Of a DNA stretch of 64,000 nucleotides, positions 27,427-37,300 are shown piece by piece (within the stretch, counting starts at the first letter, position 1; each line of letters begins with the position of its first letter). The position numbers and the translations under genes were made by a program. The stretch covers positions 1-64,000 of the forward strand of contig CAYVTZ010000002.1 in NCBI GenBank assembly GCA_964454685.1, in the 5' to 3' direction. Under the pieces are notes generated by a model, which ran no database searches, was not told the DNA's origin, and saw only the letters and a program-made list of their open reading frames with translations. The DNA is from CAYVTZ01 sp964454685 (GTDB lineage Bacteria > Bacillota > Clostridia > Christensenellales > Christensenellaceae).

Positions 27427-28868
27427 TGAATATACCCCCGTTCACGCAATTCTTGCTTGGTCTTTTCATACCCTTCTTCATATTGACCCGCTTTTGCAGA
27501 AGGATACACCACCTTCTTGATTCGCACCATACGGTCGGATGCCTCTTTGAGCGTCGCGTAGCCCGCCTGCAATGATGCCAGCAGCGCGCTGCCCATCACC
27601 GCGTCCGTCTGTTCCGGAATTTTGAGCGTCTTTGACAGAATGTCCGCACGAATTTGCAGCCATTCATCCGATTTGCATGCGCCGCCCGCCGTGAAGATTT
27701 CATCTTTGATCTGACATCCCAAGTCGGTCAGCATATCGAAGGACAAGCGCTCTGCGTATCCCACGCCTTCCATCAGCAACGTATATTTCACTCTGTCGTC
27801 CCCGCCAAAGTCGCCGAGGAAGCCTCTCGCCTGCGCATTGACAAACGGGAACCGCTCGCCATCGTCAAACAACGGGTAGCACGGCAGATTGGTCGGGGTG
27901 ATCACTGGCACAGATTGATTGAACGTGTCAAACTGACTGCGATCAAAGTTGTCGTTCAGACAACGACCGCCCACATTGGACGCACCGCCCAGCAGCCAAA
28001 ACCCCTGCGGGTGCAGATGCGAGTAAATCCTCCCCTGCGGGTCTACGATCAGCTTTTCCTCAATGCCCTTCATCACCAGCGTTGTGCCGATGATGGAAGC
28101 ATAGTCGCCGCTTTCACTGATTCCGGCAGACAGCGCGGAAGCATATCCGTCCGTTGCGCCGGCAACCACCACAGTCTCGGTGGAAAGCCCGGTCTGCGCC
28201 GCAGCCTGCGGACAGATTTTTGCGATCTGTTCCCCCGGCAGCAAAACGCGCGGTAGTTGAGACTGCTGAATGCCCAGTGCGGCAATAAAGTCCGGCCACC
28301 GCTTCTCCACTACGTCATAGCAGGATTTCAACGCATTCGAGCAGTCCGAAACGTCATAGAGGCCCGTCAATTTGCCGATCAGAAAATCTGACTGATGCAC
28401 ATACCGCGTCGGCTTTTGCGCCAGATTCTCCTGCAACCATAAAATCTTAGAAAGTCCGAAGGAGGAGTTGACCTTATAGCCCAACATTTCTTCCATGGTC
28501 TTGGCATACTTCCCGATTTCTTTTGCCTGCGCATCCGCGCGACCATCGTTGTACATCAGCCCTTTTGTCATGGCATGATTGTTCCCATCCAACGCCAGCA
28601 CCGTGCCGGATGTCGCATCCAGGCTCATTGCGCGGATCGCCTCCGGCTGAATGCCGTTCTGTTTCAGTTCCTGTATGCACTGCCCAATCGCCTCCGCGGC
28701 AGCATTCCACCAATCCTCCGGCTCCTGCTCCTTGTGCCCCGCAATCTCGGACAAATTCAACTTTTCAAAGGATTTGCTCGCGCCTGCGTACAAGTTGCCC
28801 TCCAAATCCGTCACCAATACGCGCGCGCCCTGCGTTCCTATGTCCAATCCCAAAACAAGTTCTTTCAT
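27423..28868 (-). CDS. FGGY-family carbohydrate kinase
   Basis: A 481-residue sugar kinase of the xylulokinase/gluconokinase (FGGY) superfamily. Domain I has GLDIGTQGARVLVTDLEG; the middle has MSLDATSGTVLAL; domain II has the glycine segment GGACKSDEWLQIRADI and the end of the family signature. The substrate is not evident. The start is the second of two close ATGs (28866-28868), six bases after GGAGG. It is followed by a four-base overlap with a phosphohexomutase, an unusual pairing for a pentulose kinase. Confidence 0.87.
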   Translation of the reverse strand: MKELVLGLDIGTQGARVLVTDLEGNLYAGASKSFEKLNLSEIAGHKEQEPEDWWNAAAEAIGQCIQELKQNGIQPEAIRAMSLDATSGTVLALDGNNHAMTKGLMYNDGRADAQAKEIGKYAKTMEEMLGYKVNSSFGLSKILWLQENLAQKPTRYVHQSDFLIGKLTGLYDVSDCSNALKSCYDVVEKRWPDFIAALGIQQSQLPRVLLPGEQIAKICPQAAAQTGLSTETVVVAGATDGYASALSAGISESGDYASIIGTTLVMKGIEEKLIVDPQGRIYSHLHPQGFWLLGGASNVGGRCLNDNFDRSQFDTFNQSVPVITPTNLPCYPLFDDGERFPFVNAQARGFLGDFGGDDRVKYTLLMEGVGYAERLSFDMLTDLGCQIKDEIFTAGGACKSDEWLQIRADILSKTLKIPEQTDAVMGSALLASLQAGYATLKEASDRMVRIKKVVYPSAKAGQYEEGYEKTKQELRERGYIQ

Positions 28869-28906
28869 TGCCATCCTCCATCTTTTTTCAGATCAGCTCG
28901 TGTGCA

Positions 28907-29200
28907 TCACCACAGTACATTCAAAAAAGCAACCAACCCAAATACGCATGCAAGGATCAACACCCCTATCATGATCCCCTTGATCACAGATAAAGATTCC
29001 TTTGATTCCGCCGCCATCACCAGATGAATTTCCTCATCCGTCATGGGCAAACGCTCAAAGTATGCACCGTTTGCCGTCCAATATCGCTGCGCAAAAGTCT
29101 GTGCGTCCATGCTCTGCTTTTTCTCCAGAAATTCTTCCTTGGTAATTTTTTGCAAATCAAAATATTGATTTCTAATCCGGTCTGCGCGTTTTAACATCAT
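28907..29200 (-). CDS. small protein with one C-terminal membrane helix
   Basis: I do not recognise this 97-residue protein. The first ~70 residues are charged and helix-prone (MMLKRADRIRNQYFDLQK, then EEIHLVMAAESKESL), and a single hydrophobic helix (GIMIGVLILACVFGLVAFL) ends the chain, so it is probably a tail-anchored membrane protein with its bulk in the cytosol. The ATG follows GAGAGGT. It lies 38 bases before the FGGY kinase and just after the alaS terminator, so it is probably the first gene of that operon. Confidence 0.7.
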   Translation of the reverse strand: MMLKRADRIRNQYFDLQKITKEEFLEKKQSMDAQTFAQRYWTANGAYFERLPMTDEEIHLVMAAESKESLSVIKGIMIGVLILACVFGLVAFLNVLW

Positions 29201-29215
29201 GCTTACCTCTCTTTC

Positions 29216-29254
29216 AAAAAAAGCGCCTGACATCAGGTTATAAACATCAGGCGC
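29216..29254 (-). terminator. rho-independent terminator of the pepV-alaS unit
   Basis: Stem GCGCCTGA/TCAGGCGC (29223-29230, 29247-29254) followed by seven Ts on the minus strand, eight bases past the alaS stop codon. Confidence 0.9.
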
Positions 29255-29262
29255 GCTCTTGG

Positions 29263-31053
29263 TTAATTCAAAACTGCTTTAATGCGACGCACACCTGCCG
29301 AGCTGCTCTGCTCCTTCTTGATTTTGAAGGTTCCCAGCTCCGCCGTATTCTTTGCATGCGGACCGCCGCAAATCTCTTTGGAATATCCCGGTACGGTGTA
29401 AACCTTCACCAGTTCGCCGTATTTGGACTCAAACACGCCCATCGCGCCCTGCTCTCTGGCTTCGTCCACCGTCATTTCTTCAACTGTGATATCCAGTCCC
29501 GCCGCGATTGCCTCGTTGACGTACGCTTCCAGCTTGTCCAATTCCTCCCGCTCAATCTTGCGGTCAAAGTTGAAGTCAAAGCGCAGCCGCTCCGCCGTAA
29601 TGTTGGAGCCTTTCTGCGTGATGTCCTCACTCAGCAGCTTGCGCAGCGCGGCGTTCAGCAAATGCGTCGCCGTGTGCAAACGCGCCGTCTGCTCGCTCGT
29701 ATCCGCAAGACCGCCGGAAAAGCGTTGCTCCGATCCTTTCTGCGAAAGCTCCTGATGATGTTTAAATGCCTCGTCAAATCCTGCAACGTCCACTTCCAGA
29801 CCGCGCTCTCCCGCCAATTCCAACGTGAACTCGATGGGGAATCCAAAGGTATCATACAAGCGAAATGCGCTCTTGCCGTCGATCTTGCCATCCTGCAAAC
29901 GCTCTACCGTCTTTTCAAATTCCTTCAAGCCCTGCGCAATCGTCTTTTGGAAGCGCTCCTCTTCTTTTGCTATTTCCGTGATGATTCGATTCTGATTCTG
30001 CGCCAGTTCCGGATACGCGTGCGCATATTTATCGATGACCACCTGCGCGATCGCCGAAAGACTGTTTTCCGCGATTTCCAGCTTACCCGCAAAGCGAATG
30101 GCACGGCGCAGCAAGCGACGCAGCACATACCCTTGATCCACATTGGAGGGCGTAATCCCGCGATCATCCCCAATCATGAAGGTTGCGCAACGGATATGAT
30201 CCGCCACAATGCGAAAAGCGCGGCGCTGCGCATCATCGTTGCAATCGTATTGCTTGCCGGAAAGCGACTCAATCTTTGTTATAATAGGCGCGAATACATC
30301 TGTTTCATAAACAGATGTTTTACCCTGCAAGGTTGCAATCGTGCGATCCAGCCCCATGCCGGTATCCACATTACACTGCGCAAGCGGCTCAAAGCTGCCG
30401 TCCGCCTGCTTATTGTACTGCATAAAGACATCGTTCCAGATTTCCAGATATTTTCCACAATCGCAAGCAGGACTGCACTGCTCGCAGCACGCCGGCTTTC
30501 CGGTGTCGATGAACATTTCGGTGTCCGGACCACATGGTCCCGTGATGCCCGCAGGCCCCCACCAGTTGTTTTCTTTGGGCAAAAAGAAGATATGGTCGTC
30601 CGCCACGCCCTGCGCACGCCAGTTCTCGTACGCTTCCATATCCTTAGGCGCATTCTCATCCCCGGCAAAGCAGCTAAAGTAAAGCTTTTCTTTGTCAATG
30701 CCCAGCCATTGCGAGCTGGTTAAAAATTCATAGCTCCACGCAATCGCTTCTTTTTTGAAGTAATCTCCCAACGACCAGTTACCCAGCATTTCAAAGAAGG
30801 TGCAATGCGATTCATCCCCTACTTCGTCAATGTCGCCCGTGCGAACGCATTTTTGCACATCCACCAGCCTTGTACCCGCCGGATGTTTTTCCCCCAGCAG
30901 ATATGGCACCAGCGGATGCATCCCCGCGGTGGTAAAAAGCACGGTCGGGTCGTTCTCCGGAATCAGCGAAGCGCTGCGGATCACCGCGTGTCCCTTGCTC
31001 TGAAAAAAGTCCAAATACATTTGTCTGAGTTCATCACTCGTGAGATTCTTCAT
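29263..31053 (-). CDS. alaS: alanine--tRNA ligase, short form without DHHA1/C-Ala domain
   Basis: Charges tRNA-Ala. Catalytic motifs are complete (SKGHAVIRSASLIPENDPTV, the RTGDIDEVGDESHCTFFEML motif-2 region, GMGLDR of motif 3), as is the editing domain with HTATH and CGGPH zinc/active-site ligands. The protein stops at 596 residues, directly after the editing domain; the usual enzyme is ~870 residues with an oligomerising DHHA1/C-Ala tail. The stop is followed at once by a strong terminator, so this looks like a genuine short form. The ATG has GAGGAGT and follows pepV by 24 bases. Confidence 0.88.
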   Translation of the reverse strand: MKNLTSDELRQMYLDFFQSKGHAVIRSASLIPENDPTVLFTTAGMHPLVPYLLGEKHPAGTRLVDVQKCVRTGDIDEVGDESHCTFFEMLGNWSLGDYFKKEAIAWSYEFLTSSQWLGIDKEKLYFSCFAGDENAPKDMEAYENWRAQGVADDHIFFLPKENNWWGPAGITGPCGPDTEMFIDTGKPACCEQCSPACDCGKYLEIWNDVFMQYNKQADGSFEPLAQCNVDTGMGLDRTIATLQGKTSVYETDVFAPIITKIESLSGKQYDCNDDAQRRAFRIVADHIRCATFMIGDDRGITPSNVDQGYVLRRLLRRAIRFAGKLEIAENSLSAIAQVVIDKYAHAYPELAQNQNRIITEIAKEEERFQKTIAQGLKEFEKTVERLQDGKIDGKSAFRLYDTFGFPIEFTLELAGERGLEVDVAGFDEAFKHHQELSQKGSEQRFSGGLADTSEQTARLHTATHLLNAALRKLLSEDITQKGSNITAERLRFDFNFDRKIEREELDKLEAYVNEAIAAGLDITVEEMTVDEAREQGAMGVFESKYGELVKVYTVPGYSKEICGGPHAKNTAELGTFKIKKEQSSSAGVRRIKAVLN

Positions 31054-31077
31054 AAAACTACTCCTCGTTATTTAAAA

Positions 31078-32490
31078 TTATCTGTTACAATTCGCTTCTT
31101 CATATCCATTGCAAAGTACGACAATCGCATTCGCAAGGATATCCGCCAGCCGGATCAGCGAATCCACAGCAATGGATTCATCCGCCTGATGCTCGGTGCC
31201 TTCTTCTCCGGGGAACAGCGCCCCAAACGCCACCGAATTGTCAAACGCGCGCGCGTATGTCGCGCCGCCGATCGACATGCAGTATGCCTTCTCGTCTGTA
31301 ATTTCTTCGTATGCCTGCTTCAATCCCTGAATCAGCACAGAGTCCTCCGGCACATGGATCGCCCGTTTGGCAGAGCGCACCTCCACGTCAAATCCTTCAA
31401 AACTCTGTTTCACCTGCTCCAAAATTGCTTCCTGCGTCTGTTGCAAGGGATAACGGATGTCCAGCCCCGCCTCAATGGTTTCTCCGTCGCTGTGCAGATA
31501 TCCCAGATTTAAAGTCAGCGCGCCGGAAAAATCCTCGCTTTGGATGCCGAGGGACTGCCCATCCAGCTGCAACCCAATCTTCTCCGCAAGCGCATAGACC
31601 ATGTCACTCAAATAATTCTTTTTGAGTGGCAGCGTATTCAAAAACATAATCAAGTATGCCAGCGCGTTGATACCCTGATCCGGTCTGGAGCCGTGTGCGC
31701 TCACGCCCTCCACACTGACCTTGACCGCGCCATCCGGCATGTCCTCTACACGCACCTGCACCGGCAGCCCTTCGTTGAAGTGTACTGCCATCTGCTTCGC
31801 GGACTCCACATGCCCCACCAGCTCACATTCACCGTGCGATGGCACCACGTTCACGCGATCACCGCCAAAAATACTGCGAATGTGCAGTCCGCCTTCTATG
31901 TTCACCTCATATATTTGATGTGAAATCGCCAGGTGCAGTAACGCCTTTTCCGTATTGATGATGGGGAAACATGCGTCCGGCGAAATCGCCATCGTTGGAA
32001 TTTCACCTCCGTTGTTCTTATAAAACGCAATGTCCGACCAATCGCTTTCTTCGTCGCAGCCAAAAATCAAGCGTACACGCTTGCGTAAGCTGATGCAGTT
32101 CTCCTTGATTGCCGAAAGCGCAAACAACGCTGCTATGGCAGGTCCTTTGTTGTCGATTGCCCCGCGCCCGTAAATGCGTCCATCCTTTAACGTGGCGCCA
32201 AAGGGCGGCACCGTCCATCCATCACCCGCCGGAACCACGTCCAAATGCGTCAAAACGGCAAGCATCTCGTCGCCGTCGCCATATTCCACATATCCCAAAT
32301 GCGAGAAAAAGTTCACGCTGTCAAAATCCAGATGGTCGGCAAGGCTGAGCATCTTCCACAATGCGTCAAACACGCCTTTCCCGTAAGGCATGTTCCCCTG
32401 CGGCTTGTCCTTCACACTCTCGATGCTCATGACCTTCGTCAGTGCATCCAACATCTCGCCTTTTCTGGACGCCAAAGAAAAATTAATCAT
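31078..32490 (-). CDS. pepV: Sapep/PepV-family M20 dipeptidase
   Basis: A cytosolic zinc aminopeptidase of the PepV type that cleaves Xaa dipeptides. Metal-site segments are present: VLTHLDVVPAGDGW with the first His/Asp ligand, IYGRGAIDNKGPAIAAL with the bridging Asp, and GCDEESDW with the Glu pair. The ATG at 32488-32490 has AGGAG upstream, giving 470 residues, the normal size; a longer frame extends into the folded leader and is not protein-like. Co-transcription with alaS is likely (24-base gap, no terminator). Confidence 0.92.
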   Translation of the reverse strand: MINFSLASRKGEMLDALTKVMSIESVKDKPQGNMPYGKGVFDALWKMLSLADHLDFDSVNFFSHLGYVEYGDGDEMLAVLTHLDVVPAGDGWTVPPFGATLKDGRIYGRGAIDNKGPAIAALFALSAIKENCISLRKRVRLIFGCDEESDWSDIAFYKNNGGEIPTMAISPDACFPIINTEKALLHLAISHQIYEVNIEGGLHIRSIFGGDRVNVVPSHGECELVGHVESAKQMAVHFNEGLPVQVRVEDMPDGAVKVSVEGVSAHGSRPDQGINALAYLIMFLNTLPLKKNYLSDMVYALAEKIGLQLDGQSLGIQSEDFSGALTLNLGYLHSDGETIEAGLDIRYPLQQTQEAILEQVKQSFEGFDVEVRSAKRAIHVPEDSVLIQGLKQAYEEITDEKAYCMSIGGATYARAFDNSVAFGALFPGEEGTEHQADESIAVDSLIRLADILANAIVVLCNGYEEANCNR

Positions 32491-32510
32491 ATCCCAATCT
32501 CCTGCACTGC

Positions 32511-32720
32511 GCGGGTTTTCCCGCTTCACTCCACTATCAATACAATCATCGCCCTCGGCGTTATGATCCTTGGCACATCCCCAAATCTTGTTCCCCGCGC
32601 TGACCGCTTCCACACCGCACGGCACAGAGTTGCCCGCTTGCGTAAGCAACATTGCATCCTTACAGAGGCTGTTTGCCGCTCAAGCAAACTCCACGGCATA
32701 AAAACCTCACTCTGCAACGT
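32511..32720 (-). ncRNA. structured 5' leader of pepV-alaS, unassigned
   Basis: Between an extended -10 promoter and the pepV start there are ~240 nucleotides with at least four good helices in the RNA: an outer helix (32713-32720 with 32649-32656) enclosing CAGAG/CUCUG and the hairpin 32671-32689; hairpin 32629-32650; hairpin 32544-32568 (GAUCAU..CGCC GAG GGCG..AUGAUU); and hairpin 32511-32524 (GCGGG AAAA CCCGC) just ahead of the ribosome-binding site. No T-box core sequence, lysine, SAM, TPP, glycine or c-di-AMP motif was found. A new or divergent cis-regulatory RNA is possible. Confidence 0.4.
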
Positions 32721-32738
32721 ATTCCATCAGTAGGCATT

Positions 32739-32748
32739 ATTATACCAA
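32739..32748 (-). promoter_or_regulatory. extended -10 promoter of pepV-alaS
   Basis: TATAAT (32739-32744 on the minus strand) preceded by TGG, an extended -10 element; the -35 region is poor. Transcription would begin near 32732. Confidence 0.6.
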
Positions 32749-32851
32749 AAAAATCCATAGAGTTGTAGCCTTTTTTTCTGTTTTAAAGGATTCTGATTCC
32801 GATGCAACGAATATATTGGAGTAGAACAACACAGAAATCGAGGAATCTTAT

Positions 32852-33592
32852 TTGCACGAAGGACATCGGGATCGCGTTCGCGCCCGTTTTATGAAGGAGG
32901 GACTATCTTCCTTCGAGGAGCATCAGGCATTAGAGTTGTTGCTGTTTTATGCCATTCCAAGGCGGGATACCAACGATCTCGCTCATCTTTTGCTGCAAAA
33001 ATTCGGCAGCCTCGCAGGTCTTTTCAATGCAGAGTTGGCGGATATCGCAAACGTGGAAGGCATAGGCGTGCGCTCCGCAGCGCTCATCAAACTCGTTCCG
33101 GAGCTGACGCGCAAGTACTGGTTGTCTCAATCACAAGAGGATCAGCCCAAAGTGAGCTCTATCCTTGCCGCGGCAGAATACGCCCGCACGCTGCTGCATG
33201 GCAAAACCAGCGAGCATTTCTACGTCGTGTGTCTGGATGCGCAATACCGCGTCAAAAGCATAGATTTGCTTTCCCGGGGCACGGCTACCGAAGCGCCCGT
33301 CTATATCCGTCACATCACGGAATGCGTCATTCGCTGCGGCGCGGACAAGGTGTTTGTGACGCACAATCACCCCGGCGGCAAACCACAGCCCAGCAAGCAG
33401 GACGTCGCCACCACAATGAGCATACTGAGTGCAATGGACGCCCTCTGCATCGAATTTCTGGATCACATCATCATCGCAGAGCAGGATTTTTTCAGTTTTG
33501 CGCAAAATATACTGCAAAAACGCAACTATTCCATTGAGGATGCACGCGCTGCACAGTATTCCGGTAGCGTGATGCAATATCTGAACGATTGA
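32852..33592 (+). CDS. radC: RadC family protein (JAB/MPN domain)
   Basis: A 246-residue RadC-type protein: N-terminal helix-hairpin-helix-like part (EHQALELLLFYAIPRRDTN) and C-terminal JAB/MPN metalloprotease-like domain with the metal motif THNHPGG. The old DNA-repair label is doubtful in the literature and the activity is unknown. The start is TTG at 32852-32854 (first residues MHEGHRDRVRARF) with GAGGAA upstream. It is the first plus-strand gene of the window, divergent from pepV. Confidence 0.9.
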   Translation: MHEGHRDRVRARFMKEGLSSFEEHQALELLLFYAIPRRDTNDLAHLLLQKFGSLAGLFNAELADIANVEGIGVRSAALIKLVPELTRKYWLSQSQEDQPKVSSILAAAEYARTLLHGKTSEHFYVVCLDAQYRVKSIDLLSRGTATEAPVYIRHITECVIRCGADKVFVTHNHPGGKPQPSKQDVATTMSILSAMDALCIEFLDHIIIAEQDFFSFAQNILQKRNYSIEDARAAQYSGSVMQYLND

Positions 33593-33657
33593 TGCGTTTG
33601 CCATTGTCCATTTCGGCGTTTTTCGATCATTTCTTGCACCAATCCCAGATTTTGCTG

Positions 33658-33685
33658 TTGCAAAACACAAAAAAACCTGTATAAT
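33658..33685 (+). promoter_or_regulatory. promoter of the GNAT gene
   Basis: TTGCAA (33658-33663), 16 bases, TATAAT (33680-33685), about 55 bases before the start codon. Confidence 0.7.
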
Positions 33686-33741
33686 GTTGATTGTATGAAT
33701 ATCGTGCGCTATCGCACTGATTAATCACAGGAGGGCTTTCA

Positions 33742-34197
33742 ATGGCTGTTGAATATTTCCACATCAAGGAACGGGATTTTGACTTAGTGGAACAGTTGAT
33801 TTCGCTGGAATCTGCCGAATATGATGACGGCGGTCTGGATACATTTGATTTAATCGCAATGTTGCGCCACGGTCGCGTGTATGTCGCGGTCGAATTTGAC
33901 GAGATTTTGGGTTCTGTCTCTTTCATGCGTAGTTTTGAGGACAATGCAAGAGCCTTTTTGCATAACATCAATATCATTGATGCGCAGGCACACCCCAACC
34001 TCGCGGTGTCGCTCATTAAAATCGCGTTTTCTGATATGAAGGCGTCCGGTTTGGTTTCGGTCGAGGTCAATGTCGATCCTTCCAACTACCGCGCACTTAA
34101 GATTTATCGGGAACAGCTCGGCTTCGAGCCTGCGGAAGAAATTGCAGGGGAAGATCTGAATGGCGAGGAAATTCTCATTCTGCGCAAAGAGCTGTAA
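33742..34197 (+). CDS. GNAT family N-acetyltransferase
   Basis: A 151-residue GNAT-fold protein. The C-terminal half shows the strand-helix pattern of the acetyl-CoA site (LVSVEVNVDPSNYRALKIYR followed by LGFEP), although the glycine-rich pyrophosphate loop is poorly conserved, so activity is uncertain. The substrate is unknown. AGGAGG precedes the ATG. It has its own promoter and a strong terminator, hence is a single-gene unit convergent with the large secreted protein gene. Confidence 0.78.
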   Translation: MAVEYFHIKERDFDLVEQLISLESAEYDDGGLDTFDLIAMLRHGRVYVAVEFDEILGSVSFMRSFEDNARAFLHNINIIDAQAHPNLAVSLIKIAFSDMKASGLVSVEVNVDPSNYRALKIYREQLGFEPAEEIAGEDLNGEEILILRKEL

Positions 34198-34218
34198 ACC
34201 GCTTTTCATCGTTCACTT

Positions 34219-34247
34219 ACAGGCAGTTGTACACTGCCTGTTTTTTT
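34219..34247 (+). terminator. rho-independent terminator of the GNAT gene
   Basis: Perfect nine-base-pair stem (34219-34227 with 34233-34241) with a five-base loop, followed by seven Ts. Confidence 0.92.
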
Positions 34248-34261
34248 GTTGTGGCAAATCG

Positions 34262-34296
34262 AAAAAGCGGCTCGACCAAATTTGGTCAAACCGCTT
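34262..34296 (-). terminator. terminator of the fibronectin-III protein gene
   Basis: AAGCGG/CCGCTT stem enclosing the palindrome GACCAAATTTGGTC, followed by TTTTT on the minus strand, 17 bases past the stop codon. Confidence 0.8.
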
Positions 34297-34312
34297 CATT
34301 TTATCTAACGCG

Positions 34313-37300
34313 TCATGGTATTGTGATTTCAAAAATCGCTGACGGATCAGAATACTGCTTGCCGCTTGGCTGATCGCGCAGCGCAGTCACACGATACTGG
34401 ATCTTCTGCCCTGTCTGCACATTGCTGTCCGCGTATTCCAATGATTGCGGATCACTGCGTTCGATTGCAATAAACGAACCGCCATCCACACTGCGCTCGA
34501 TCAGATATCCCGTTGCTCCGTCCACTGCCTGAAAAGACAACGCCACTACCTTGCTGTCAGTGTATATGCCTACCAGCCCCTGCGGCGCATTCAGTTTCGG
34601 TACCGCAGAAACCTTTTTCGAGTAAGACGAGTAGATTCGTTTTCCATTGCTGATCACGTACGCACGTACCGCAAACAGATATTTCCCGCCGGTTTCAAGA
34701 CCGCCAATGGTATAAGCGTTCGCATTCGTGCGCTTCACCAAACGGTATTTCGAAGTGTTCGGATCCTTGCAATAGATTTCATACGCATACGCGCCGGAAA
34801 CCTTTGAGAAGGTCAAACGCACCGCATTGTAGCCAACGGATTTCGCTTCCAGATTTGCAGGCGCTCTCAACTGCGTTGCCGCGCTCACCTGCTTACCAAA
34901 AGCAGAGAAGGCTTTCGCGCTGGATTGCAAGCGCACCGCACGCACGCGCAAGTAATACTTGCTCTGCATCTTCAAGTTCTTTGCAGTGATGTTGTTGGCG
35001 TCTCTCGATAGTCCAACGCGCTTGTAGTCGCTGTCGCCTGCCGTCTTTGCCCACACTTCATATCCACTTGCGCCGTCAACCGGGTTGCATTGCAGCTGTA
35101 CCGTCGAATTGCTCGTGTTTACTACTTTGATGCCGGACGGCTTATTCAGCACCGTTGCAACCGGGTTGCTGGGCTTGGAATATCCGGAGAACATCGAAAT
35201 GCCCTCCTTGCGCACCGCGCGCAGTCTGTAATAATAGTTTACGCTGGTGTCCAAACTGTCGTCCACGAAGGATGCCACTTTGGATACGCCTACCATCTTA
35301 TACCCTTTGGAATAGTTGGTAGAACGATAAATGCGATATTCTGTCGCGCCGGAAACCGCTCTCCAGTCCAGCTTCACGCTTTGATAGTCCACCTTTTTGA
35401 TGCTCGGGACATTCGGCGTGGGAAGCTGCGGAATCACGCGAACCGTTTCACTGTTTTCGCTGTAAGATGTGATTCCTGCCGCCGTAATCTTGCCGCGCAC
35501 ATAGTAATAGTATTCCTGCCCGATCGCCAGACTCTTGTCCGTGTAATTGAGCTGGTTTCCTGCAAATTCAGCAATCAGGCTGTACGTTCCATACGCGCTT
35601 TCACTGCGGTATAACTGATAGCTTTGCGCACCGGCGCTGGCGCCCCACGCAAGCTTGTTCGTGTCAAAACTGGATGCTGATCCCTTCATATAGGACGGTT
35701 TCGGCAAAACCGGTCTGCCGCTTGCTGCAGAGCTTGCCGGCCCAACCGTCTTCCCATCCACGCCTAACGCACGAACCTTGTAGTAATATGTTCTTCCTGT
35801 GTCCAGATTCCGATCCATATAGGAGGTAGATGTTCCTACCCAAATCTGGTTCCAGTTTTCGCCATCTTTGCGATACACCTGATATTGTCCGGCGCCTCGC
35901 GTCTGATCCCACGAAACCTTCAGTGTCCGGTAATCCTCAGAAACCGCCTTCACGCCCGTCACTTGCTCCGGCTTCACCGGCACAGGGGTCGGGGTCGGTC
36001 CGGGTTTGGGATTGCTGCCGTGCGGATTTGCAAGCAGCTGCGCATATTCGTAGGTTGCACCGGCCGCGGTGGAAATTGTCCATGTCGTGGTAAAATCGAA
36101 TCCGGCATATTTTGCCGTCTGCTTCATTTCCGGCTCGGTCAGGAAAGCCATACCCGTTGCAAGTCCGCTTCCGCCAATCAACTTGGCCGCTGCTGTGTTC
36201 AAGCAGTACAAGGATGCCATCGATACAGCGGTGCCGCTCTTGTTGTCACCCAAAATACCGCCCGCATAGGTTGCCGACGAAACGGGTCCCATGTTATAGC
36301 TTGTCTTGAAATTGCTTCCTGCCGTCACGGACTCACACAGTCCGATTAAGCCACCCGCGATTGCGGATGCGCCCGTTGCCGAAACGCCACCGTTATTATA
36401 TACGTTCAGCAAGTTGAACGAACCATGCGCTTTACCGACCACGCCACCCACATAAGTGGAAGCCGAGCCGTTACCGGACACGTTCGCCGTATTAAAGCTT
36501 GTCTTGATGTCTGTTCCGCTTGCCTGCCCTGCAATACCACCCACCTGCACCGTGCTGCCGCTTGCGCTGATGCTGCCGTTTACGGAGCATTTGTCGATTG
36601 ACGCTTTGTACGCGCCGCCTGCAATGCCGCCCACGCTCATCGCGCTGCCGGATGCGTTGATGGTCACGCCCACAAGGTGCAGATTCGTAACGGTTGCAAT
36701 CGTCGCTGCGTTGAAATCACCCAGATATCCAAAGAAACCTACATGCCCATCCGCGGTGCCCACGATGCTAAAGTTCGAAATCTTCTTTCCGTTGCCGTCA
36801 AAATGACCGGTAAACCGCGCCGTAGCAGAGCCGATTGGCGTAAACTGCGCGCCGCCCAGCTCAATATCGTTCATCAGCTTGTAATAAGCGCTCGGCTTTG
36901 TCGCAATGAAGGACAGATGTTCGCCATTCGAAATCAAATACGGATTGGTTGCCGTACCACCACCGGGAGGCGTCACCGCCATAAGCCCTACAACGCCGCC
37001 TTGAAATTCTTCGGGCAGCGGGCTGGGGGTAGGCTCCACACTCGGCGAAACGCTCGGGCTGGGGGAAGGACTCGGCGATGCGCTTGGCGATGCACTTGGC
37101 GATACACTTGGTATTACGCTTGGCGATACGCTCGGTGATGCGCTCGGCTCCACCGACGGTTCCACGCTTGGTTCAGCCGTTGGCTCCACACTCGGCTCTA
37201 CCGAAGGTTCTACGCTCGGCGCAACGCTCGGCTCTGCCGATGGTTCCGCGCTTGGCGCGAGGCTCGGTTCTACCGAAGGCACCTCACTTGGCACAACGCT

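Noticed and set aside
32581..32650. 6S RNA
   Set aside because: A GCAAGCGGGC stretch recalls 6S RNA, but the rest folds into several separate hairpins, not one long rod with a central bubble.
32493..32652. N-terminal extension of PepV
   Set aside because: The extra 54 residues come from the folded leader; the ATG at 32490 has AGGAG and matches the family start.
32491..32748. T-box riboswitch for alaS
   Set aside because: The layout of the first helix is reminiscent of Stem I, but the invariant T-box/antiterminator sequence (AGGGUGGNACCGCGG) and a terminator-antiterminator pair are missing.
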